This document shows, in pieces, positions 34,940-40,472 of a DNA stretch of 40,472 bases. Position numbers and translations under genes: made by a program. This stretch comes from Phycisphaerales bacterium (lineage in GTDB: Bacteria; Planctomycetota; Phycisphaerae; Sedimentisphaerales; Anaerobacaceae), in assembly GCA_020352515.1 (NCBI GenBank), contig CP070678.1, positions 3,609,014 through 3,649,485 of the forward strand, given 5' to 3'. The notes below the pieces were generated by a model. The model saw only the letters and a list, made by a program, of their open reading frames with translations, was not told the DNA's origin and made no database searches. Numbering within the stretch: position 1 is the stretch's first letter; every line of letters starts with the position of its first letter.

Positions 34940-36619
34940 TCAGTTCTCGTACGCCGCTCTGCCCACGGTGTCGGTCGGACCGGCAAAGCCCGGCCCGCCG
35001 GCGGCCACAAAGCCGCCGCTGGCCCCGGATTTGTCCTTGCTGACCCAGAACGAATAAAGGCTGCCGTTCTTCAAGTGAAAGCGGAACCGCACCGGTTTGC
35101 CCGCAATGGCCGACAGATCGTCGGCGCCGTTCCAGGCAATCGCCTCCAAAGTCGAATCGCCTCTGGTTGGCCTGCAGGAGGACTTCGCAAATGGCTTTAT
35201 TACCTTGCCTTCAGCATCGAGCACCTCGACCAGCAGTTCGCCTGCCGGGGCATCGATGTTGACAAACAGGTGCTTGCCCGCGAAGCGCACGCATGTGGTA
35301 GTCAGAACGCCGGGTTCATCTCCCGCATCCATTGAGGCAAATCCGTCGCGGCGCATTATCGCCAGGCCTGTGTTGCAGTTGCCGTCCCAGAAACGGTCGC
35401 CCAGCGCCCTGCCGCTGACGTAAAAGTATAGCTTGTCACGCACTATCAGGCAGCAGCCGCCCGCGCTCTGCACGTTGCCCCAATTCCAGGCGCCCTCAGT
35501 CGGATTGACGGTGAGAAATCTCTCTCGGTCGGGGCGGTAATAGTGGAAGCCGTCCCGGCTGAAACCTGCCAGCACCTCGTTGCGCTTCTGAATCTTCAAC
35601 CTGGCGCACTCGCCGTTGGGAGGTCCCTGCCAGATCGAGAACAAGCCGAGCATGAGGCTCTCATAGGCCACCGCATCATGATTATAAAGCTGCGGCTCGA
35701 TACCGCTGTACTTGGAATCAGGATGGTGTGGGTCCAGCCGGTCGGCGCACAGCCACAGCACAGACCCCTCCGCCCCCTGTCTGGCCCCGGCGATTGCATC
35801 GGAATGCTCGACGTACGCCCGCGATCTGCCCACCGCGGGCCGCCCCGTACGCAGGCCGAAAACCCATTTCCTGCGGAACGGGTTGTAGTGAACCGTTGTG
35901 CGGTCGCCGATCCTGGTGGCGCTCGTAGCCAGCGGTTCGGACCAGTGAACCCCATCGGCCGAACAGCGCAGAGCAAGGCTCCACCTCTCCGGGACGGGCG
36001 TGGTGACAAACATCTTGTACCGGCGCTGCGGATCCGTCTCGAAAAGGTCAAGCCAGACAGTGCTCGAATCACGGTAGCGTCTGTCACCTGTCGGCTCGAC
36101 GTCCCGGTGACTTAACACTTCGTTGGTGCCCGGCCGTACGTCCAAGGAAGGCTTGTCCCAGTGAATCCCGTCCCTGCTCGTCGCCAGGCACGTGCTGGCG
36201 ATATAGCCGCCCATGTACCACATCTTGAACAGCTTGTCTCTCGGGTCGTAAAACACGCCGTCGCTGAATGGGGCCGCGGCCAGCGCGCTGTCTCCCCGTT
36301 CCCAGGGCCTGTCCGGCTTCAGGATGGGATTGTCCGCATGATACTGCGGCCTGTGGTAGCTGCGATTAAGGGTAGTCTGCTCGATCAGGAAATCGTCCAC
36401 GAATAGTTGGCGGCCCACATCGATAGGGATTACTCGCGGTGGATTTTTTAGATAAGGCGCCTGCATCGGCTCACGCGTCAGCTCCTTGACCTCGGGTGGC
36501 CACTGCCCTGGCAGCGTAATGCCGTTATACAATGTCTCGCTGGCCGCGAGCCTCAATGCTGCGAAAGTCATCAAGATTGCGGACAACGCCGCTTGTTTTG
36601 GCCGCCTAAATCCCATCAT
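34940..36619 (-). CDS. Secreted beta-propeller protein, glycosidase-like
   Basis: The 559-residue product begins with a signal peptide (~1-27, ending near RLAASE). The body shows the repeated 'S-x-DG-x-HW' pattern (TSRDGIHWDKPSLD, CSADGVHWSEPL, FSRDGFHYYRP) found in five-bladed propellers related to GH32/GH43-type sugar hydrolases, and an early RQLFVDDFLIEQ motif that is frequent in planctomycete secreted proteins. A C-terminal beta-sandwich-like part (~430-535) follows. I cannot identify catalytic acids, so enzymatic activity is not proved. It is convergent with wlbB and appears unrelated to motility. Confidence 0.75.
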   Translation of the reverse strand: MMGFRRPKQAALSAILMTFAALRLAASETLYNGITLPGQWPPEVKELTREPMQAPYLKNPPRVIPIDVGRQLFVDDFLIEQTTLNRSYHRPQYHADNPILKPDRPWERGDSALAAAPFSDGVFYDPRDKLFKMWYMGGYIASTCLATSRDGIHWDKPSLDVRPGTNEVLSHRDVEPTGDRRYRDSSTVWLDLFETDPQRRYKMFVTTPVPERWSLALRCSADGVHWSEPLATSATRIGDRTTVHYNPFRRKWVFGLRTGRPAVGRSRAYVEHSDAIAGARQGAEGSVLWLCADRLDPHHPDSKYSGIEPQLYNHDAVAYESLMLGLFSIWQGPPNGECARLKIQKRNEVLAGFSRDGFHYYRPDRERFLTVNPTEGAWNWGNVQSAGGCCLIVRDKLYFYVSGRALGDRFWDGNCNTGLAIMRRDGFASMDAGDEPGVLTTTCVRFAGKHLFVNIDAPAGELLVEVLDAEGKVIKPFAKSSCRPTRGDSTLEAIAWNGADDLSAIAGKPVRFRFHLKNGSLYSFWVSKDKSGASGGFVAAGGPGFAGPTDTVGRAAYEN

Positions 36620-36761
36620 CAGTCTCCTTTCAGGTGCCTCTTTGCCCTTTCCGGCTGCAGGGCCATGCCAAATGCGGTTCCGAGAATTCGGGCCAGCGCA
36701 GCCCTACTATGCCGTGACAAGCCGCGTCGTGAACATGAAAGCCAACCGCCGAGGGCACGGT

Positions 36762-37340
36762 CTAATCCACCAATATCAGCCCGTAGTAGTTCGGGCACTG
36801 ACGTTCCGTTCTCACCACCTCTATCGGAAATCCTGCCTTTTTCGCCGTCGTGAATACGTCTATCCCGCAGGCCTCCATCGCCGGCCGGGCCCGCTCGGCG
36901 TGCCGGCACTGTCCTTCCTCCACGGGGCACTTCTTGCAGAGGTAGCAGGATCCGGCGCCGAGGCCGAAGGCCTTCCATGCACCGCGAAGGAAGATGCTCC
37001 GCTCAAGGTCCGCCACTGTCGCTTTGACGTCTGCCTGGCGGTCACAGTGTATCAGCACCGCCCTTTGGTAGCCGTCGAGCACCTTCCGCATCTGCTCCGG
37101 CTCGGGCGTGAACGGCGGACAAACAAGACATTGGCCGTAGCCATCACACCCGAACCGGCATTTCAACCGGACCCACGCCGCGGTTTCCACGTCGGACGGA
37201 GAGACCACGCGGGCGTCCACTACACCGCCCTGTCGCCTCGCAAGACGACATAGCTCATCATCGGAAAGAACCGATTCTCCTGCTTTGATCTTTCTCTTTC
37301 CACCCACCTGAAGCCCTGTCAATAACAATTCGACAGCCAT
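36762..37340 (-). CDS. DUF2284 cysteine-rich protein, predicted metal-binding
   Basis: With the ATG at 37340 the product is 192 residues, the usual size for DUF2284. It contains CRFGCDGYGQCLVCPPFTPE (C-x3-C-x5-C-x2-C) near the first third, then CYLCKKCPVEEGQC, a later lone Cys, and the family end NYYGLILVD. The cysteines probably bind an Fe-S cluster or metal; no reaction is known to me. An upstream in-frame start at 37457 would add 39 residues without family similarity; AAGGA lies about 13 nt before the chosen ATG. Confidence 0.78.
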   Translation of the reverse strand: MAVELLLTGLQVGGKRKIKAGESVLSDDELCRLARRQGGVVDARVVSPSDVETAAWVRLKCRFGCDGYGQCLVCPPFTPEPEQMRKVLDGYQRAVLIHCDRQADVKATVADLERSIFLRGAWKAFGLGAGSCYLCKKCPVEEGQCRHAERARPAMEACGIDVFTTAKKAGFPIEVVRTERQCPNYYGLILVD

Positions 37341-37737
37341 GAACTCAAGGTCCTTCAGAGGTCGTTTATACCCTTGTTCTTCCCTGCTGGCAATACAGTT
37401 TCGCGATATTAGGCAAAGCGCTGCTTTTGCCTGTAACCAAAGTCGAATCTTGCCCACTATCAGGGTAAAGGGCTCTGGCGCAGAACGTCAATAACGCCGA
37501 TATGCGGCAGCTTGGACCAGCTTGGCTGGCAGTCAACATAGAATGAGTCTGCAGCCCCATTCTTTGGAGCACGGATGAGTTTCCGGCAGACGTGTCCCCA
37601 TGGCCGGGCTCGGCCCAAGAACCGCTTTCACCGAAGATTTTTGACAATAATGGTCGTTCAGGCTCGTCTGCATGGCGTGTTTGTGCAGGGGGCCGTGAGG
37701 AGTATGAATGAAAACCGTCAGTGGAAAGGAGCTTGGA
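37341..37737. other. Non-coding gap between divergent genes
   Basis: This 397-nt stretch separates the minus-strand DUF2284 gene from the plus-strand methyltransferase gene. I see no gene, repeat or clear promoter in it. The long minus-strand frame that crosses it is an antisense shadow of the downstream genes. Confidence 0.4.
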
Positions 37738-38646
37738 ATGTTGAAGAAGACTACGTTTTGGATTCTGGTTGCGTTCACGCTGGTGGGCGTGGCGGTCTTG
37801 GTGGCCCAGGAGGGGCCGGGCGGCCGAATGCGCAGAGGCGGAGGCGGTCCCGGCGGGCAGGGGCGATTCATGGGGCCGCAGTTTGGTGAGTGGTTCAATG
37901 AGATCTCCGCCGCCTACGAGAAAAATGACAGAGAGCAGATGGGCCGGCTTATCGCGGAGATGAAGCCGAGAATAGAGAGAATGCAGGCCGGCACGGGCAG
38001 ACCCGGCGGCGGGCCGCCCCCAGGTATGGGCAGGTTCCCGCGAGGCGGCGGCGAACAGTCGTCTCTTGACAGCTCGCCTTTGGCCAAGAACGACGCCGAA
38101 AAGAAGATTCTGGGCGTGCTCAACGATATGAACAGCAGCCAGCGCCGCGGGATGATGAACGTCCCCGTGGCCGACGGCAGGCTCCTGAGGCTGCTCGCCG
38201 AGACACTCGGGGCCAGGCACGTCGTGGAGATCGGCACATCCAACGGCTATTCCGGAATCTGGTTCTGCCTTGCACTGCAGAAGAGCGGCGGCAGGCTTAC
38301 CACACACGAAATCGACGCCAGGAGGGCCTCGCTCGCCCGCGAGAACTTCAAGCGCGCCGGCGTCGACAAGCTCGTCACGCTCGTGGAAGGCGACGCCCAC
38401 GAGACGGTCAAGAAGCTCAAGGACCAGATAGACATACTGTTCCTCGATGCCGACAAGGAAGGATACATCGACTACCTCCAGAAGCTGCTTCCGCTGGTGC
38501 GTCCCGGGGGTCTGATTGTCGCACACAATATCGGTCCCGGGCGGAGCGATCCGCGATACATCGAGGCTATCACTACCAATCCCGACCTGGAGACGGTCCT
38601 CTATCAGCAGGGCGGCGGCGTCAGCATCACGCTCAAGAAGCGCTGA
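37738..38646 (+). CDS. SAM-dependent O-methyltransferase with an N-terminal signal peptide
   Basis: The 302-residue protein starts with a signal sequence or membrane anchor (MLKKTTFWILVAFTLVGVAV, then a possible cleavage after VAQ) and a Gly/Arg/Pro-rich spacer (~25-105). The C-terminal ~180 residues are a class I methyltransferase of the COMT/CCoAOMT-like type, with motif I VVEIGTSNGYSGIWF and an acidic LFLDADKEGYIDYL motif that would bind metal in O-methyltransferases. AAGGA lies 7 nt before the chosen ATG; an in-frame ATG ten codons upstream is possible but fits the signal peptide less well. Export of a SAM-dependent enzyme is unusual, since SAM is cytoplasmic. The substrate is unknown. 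Confidence 0.8.
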   Translation: MLKKTTFWILVAFTLVGVAVLVAQEGPGGRMRRGGGGPGGQGRFMGPQFGEWFNEISAAYEKNDREQMGRLIAEMKPRIERMQAGTGRPGGGPPPGMGRFPRGGGEQSSLDSSPLAKNDAEKKILGVLNDMNSSQRRGMMNVPVADGRLLRLLAETLGARHVVEIGTSNGYSGIWFCLALQKSGGRLTTHEIDARRASLARENFKRAGVDKLVTLVEGDAHETVKKLKDQIDILFLDADKEGYIDYLQKLLPLVRPGGLIVAHNIGPGRSDPRYIEAITTNPDLETVLYQQGGGVSITLKKR

Positions 38647-38712
38647 TAGCCATTGACAGGGATGTCGTTTTCGGTCATATTGCGCCCAAACGATGCTTTT
38701 GAAGGGATGAAA

Positions 38713-40092
38713 ATGGAGCAAGCCGACAGCACGGAGTTTCGCCGAGTTCTTGGCCCCTGGAGCGCGGGGGCTCTGATTGCCGGCTCGATCATAGGAACTG
38801 GCATATTCATTTTCGTCTCCGGCGTGGCCGGGCGCCTGCCGAGCCGACCGGCGATCATTGTCGCCTGGACACTCGGGGCAATGGTCGCCTCCTGCGGCGC
38901 CCTGTGCCTGGCCGAACTGGCGGCCGCATACCCGCAGACCGGCGGAATATATGTGTTTCTCCGCCGGTCGTACGGGCCCGCCGTCGCCTTTATGTACTCG
39001 TGGGCCAAGTTCCTCATTATGCGTCCGGGCAGTCTGGGGATCATGGCGGTCGCCTTTGCCGGGTTTTGTGCCGCTTTTATTGGCGTTGGCTCCGTAGCGA
39101 ATCCCTGGGTCGAAAGGGCAATAGCTATCGGCTCGGTGCTGGTCCTGACCGGCATCAACGTTGTCGGCGTTCGCACGGGCGCCGTGGTCCAGAATGTTCT
39201 GACGGCCGTCAAGATTCTGTGTCTGATGGCCATTATCGTGGTTGCGGGAGCTTTTGCGGTCGGTGTGCTCTCTGCTCATCCGGTGGAGGTGGAGCCGGCC
39301 GAGCCGCCGACCGGTTCGTTTGTCGTATTGTTCGGTGCCGCGCTGATTGCGATCATGTGGACGTTTGGCGGCTGGGACGAGTCGCCTTTCGTCGCCGAGG
39401 AGGTGCGAAATCCCGAGCGAAATCTGCCGCTGTCGATATTGGGCGGCCTGTGGATTGCGGCGCTGCTTTTTGTGCTGGTCAACGCTGCATATCTGGCGAT
39501 ACTTTCGCCGGCCGAGATGGCCGGTTCCGGCATAAGGACGGCGCCGCTGGCAATGGAGCGTGCCGTTGGAGGCGGCGCGAACAAAGCGCTGACTCTGGCG
39601 CTCATGATCTCGACATTCGGGGCGGCAAACGGCCTGGCGCTGACCGGCGGCCGAATCGCGTACGCGACGGGACGGGACCAGCCACTTTTCCGCTGGTTCG
39701 CGAGTACAAGCCCGCGGACCAAGACACCCATCCGGAGTCTGAGCTTCCAGGCTGTTCTTACGATCGCGGCGATACTGGTTTTCGGCAATCCGCTGAAGCT
39801 GCTCTTCTACACGGGTCTGGCATACTGGCTCTTTGCGGGGCTTTCGGCCGGTGCGGTTGTTATTCTGAGGGGTCGCGAGCCCGATCGCAAGCGGCCGTTC
39901 CGCGTGTGGGGCTACCCCGTCCTGCCGGCGCTGTTCATCGTCGCGTGCGGGGTGATGGGCGTCTCGGTAATCGTCACCGACAGGCCCAATGCGATTGTGA
40001 CAGTTTGCATCCTTGCGGTCGGGGCAGTGGCCTACTTCATTCAGTCCAGGGTATGGCCCGCCGCCGGCGGAGGTTCTGGTAGAGAACGCTGA
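38713..40092 (+). CDS. APC-family amino acid permease
   Basis: The protein of about 459 residues is highly hydrophobic with about 12 predicted membrane helices. The first helix has the APC signature AGALIAGSIIGTGIFIFVSG, and later FGGWDESPFVAEEVRNPERN marks the cytoplasmic loop after TM6, typical of the LAT/APC group. Such proteins move amino acids by antiport or proton symport. GAAGGG lies 6 nt before ATG 38713; ATG 38707, directly after that sequence, is an alternative. The gene follows the methyltransferase gene on the same strand after 66 nt and may be cotranscribed. The substrate cannot be read from the sequence. Confidence 0.88.
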   Translation: MEQADSTEFRRVLGPWSAGALIAGSIIGTGIFIFVSGVAGRLPSRPAIIVAWTLGAMVASCGALCLAELAAAYPQTGGIYVFLRRSYGPAVAFMYSWAKFLIMRPGSLGIMAVAFAGFCAAFIGVGSVANPWVERAIAIGSVLVLTGINVVGVRTGAVVQNVLTAVKILCLMAIIVVAGAFAVGVLSAHPVEVEPAEPPTGSFVVLFGAALIAIMWTFGGWDESPFVAEEVRNPERNLPLSILGGLWIAALLFVLVNAAYLAILSPAEMAGSGIRTAPLAMERAVGGGANKALTLALMISTFGAANGLALTGGRIAYATGRDQPLFRWFASTSPRTKTPIRSLSFQAVLTIAAILVFGNPLKLLFYTGLAYWLFAGLSAGAVVILRGREPDRKRPFRVWGYPVLPALFIVACGVMGVSVIVTDRPNAIVTVCILAVGAVAYFIQSRVWPAAGGGSGRER

Positions 40093-40472
40093 TGCGCGGG
40101 CGTGGGGGCTTGGCGAGCGGTATTTCATGGTGTATCTCGACGGCGGGGGCGGCCAGTTGCTGTGAAGGGGGGCGGAGGAGGCGAGAGGTCCGGGTGGGAG
40201 ACGACGGGGCTCCGGGATGGTAGTTTGGGTGAAGACGAGAATAGACCCGAGTGGTGGTTTGGGTGAAGGCAAGGGCGGGTGGTAGTGGTAGTGTGGGCAA
40301 TTTGGGATGATATGCCTGGCGCGGGGGTTTGGGTAAATAAGAAGCGAAATCGAATTGGGTTCGTTTGGGTTCGTTTTTTGCGGGAGTGTGGGATTTTGGG
40401 GGTGTAAGTCCTTGTAGTGTAAGGGGTTAGGGGCGGTTTTGGGCAATTGGGTTCGTTTTTTTGCCGGTCGGA
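40093..40472. repeat. G/T-rich intergenic region with repeated motif
   Basis: The last 380 nt contain no gene. The plus strand is strikingly G- and T-rich and poor in C. TTGGGTTCGTTT occurs three times (40355-40366, overlapping 40365-40376, and 40447-40458), and TTTGGGT(G/A)AA occurs at 40224, 40258 and 40328. Read on the minus strand, these give a spurious frame rich in Asn, Pro, Thr and Lys (KTNPNEPNS), a pattern I associate with dispersed intergenic repeats of Phycisphaerae genomes. The window ends inside it. Confidence 0.6.

Noticed and set aside
36656-36670. Sigma54-like site upstream of the secreted propeller gene (minus strand TGGCATGGCCCTGCA)
   Set aside because: The GG to GC distance is 11 instead of 12 nt, and the gene has no link to flagella.
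37366-40446. Open frame of 1026 codons on the minus strand
   Set aside because: It lies antisense to the methyltransferase and permease genes, which have clear families, and its translation is low-complexity, rich in Arg, His and Pro, with no recognisable domain.

Overview
The window is most likely from a flagellated planctomycete, probably of class Phycisphaerae. The evidence is indirect. It contains a complete-looking, partly duplicated flagellar cluster with sigma54-type and sigma28-type promoters, a secreted beta-propeller protein of a kind common in planctomycetes, and, at the 3' end, a G/T-rich patch with a repeated TTGGGTTCGTTT motif that resembles dispersed intergenic repeats I associate with this class. 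No rRNA, tRNA, CRISPR array, insertion sequence or phage gene was seen.

Layout. (1) 1-9100, plus strand: two very large multi-domain glycosyltransferase genes. The first is cut by the window start and ends in a methyltransferase domain. The second encodes 2113 residues with about six glycosyltransferase modules. (2) 9286-11640, plus: fliD (filament cap), with a sigma28-like promoter and an inserted repeat-like domain. (3) 26105 down to 11855, minus: a long run in the transcribed order flgB-flgC-fliE-fliF-fliG-fliG'-fliH-fliI-fliJ-motE-motA-motB-motB'-fliO-fliP-fliQ-fliR-flhB. It covers proximal rod, MS ring, switch, export ATPase, stator and export gate. (4) 26106-26516: a divergent control region with two consensus sigma54 promoters, one for flgB and one for fliK (26517-28274, plus). 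A third sigma54-like site lies before fliO. (5) 28338-34833: a GT4 glycosyltransferase (minus), a short flagellin with a sigma28-like promoter, fliS, then a coupled operon of a TPR/O-GlcNAc-transferase-like protein, a WlbA/WbpB-like dehydrogenase and a WlbB/WbpD-like acetyltransferase. (6) 34940-40092: genes with no clear link to motility: a secreted propeller protein, a DUF2284 cysteine-rich protein, a methyltransferase with a signal peptide, and an APC permease. (7) 40093-40472: the repeat-rich, non-coding end.

How it fits together. Sigma54 would drive rod, basal-body, export and hook-length genes, and sigma28 the filament and cap, which is the usual two-tier order of flagellar assembly. 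Glycosyltransferases lie on both sides of the flagellar genes and mixed in among them, together with two enzymes of the diacetylated aminouronic acid pathway. This suggests a heavily glycosylated filament. Notable oddities are the giant multi-glycosyltransferase, a second FliG that has lost all five torque-associated charged positions, two MotB-like proteins, the domain inserted in FliD, and the absence of fliL, fliM and fliN from the place where they often lie.
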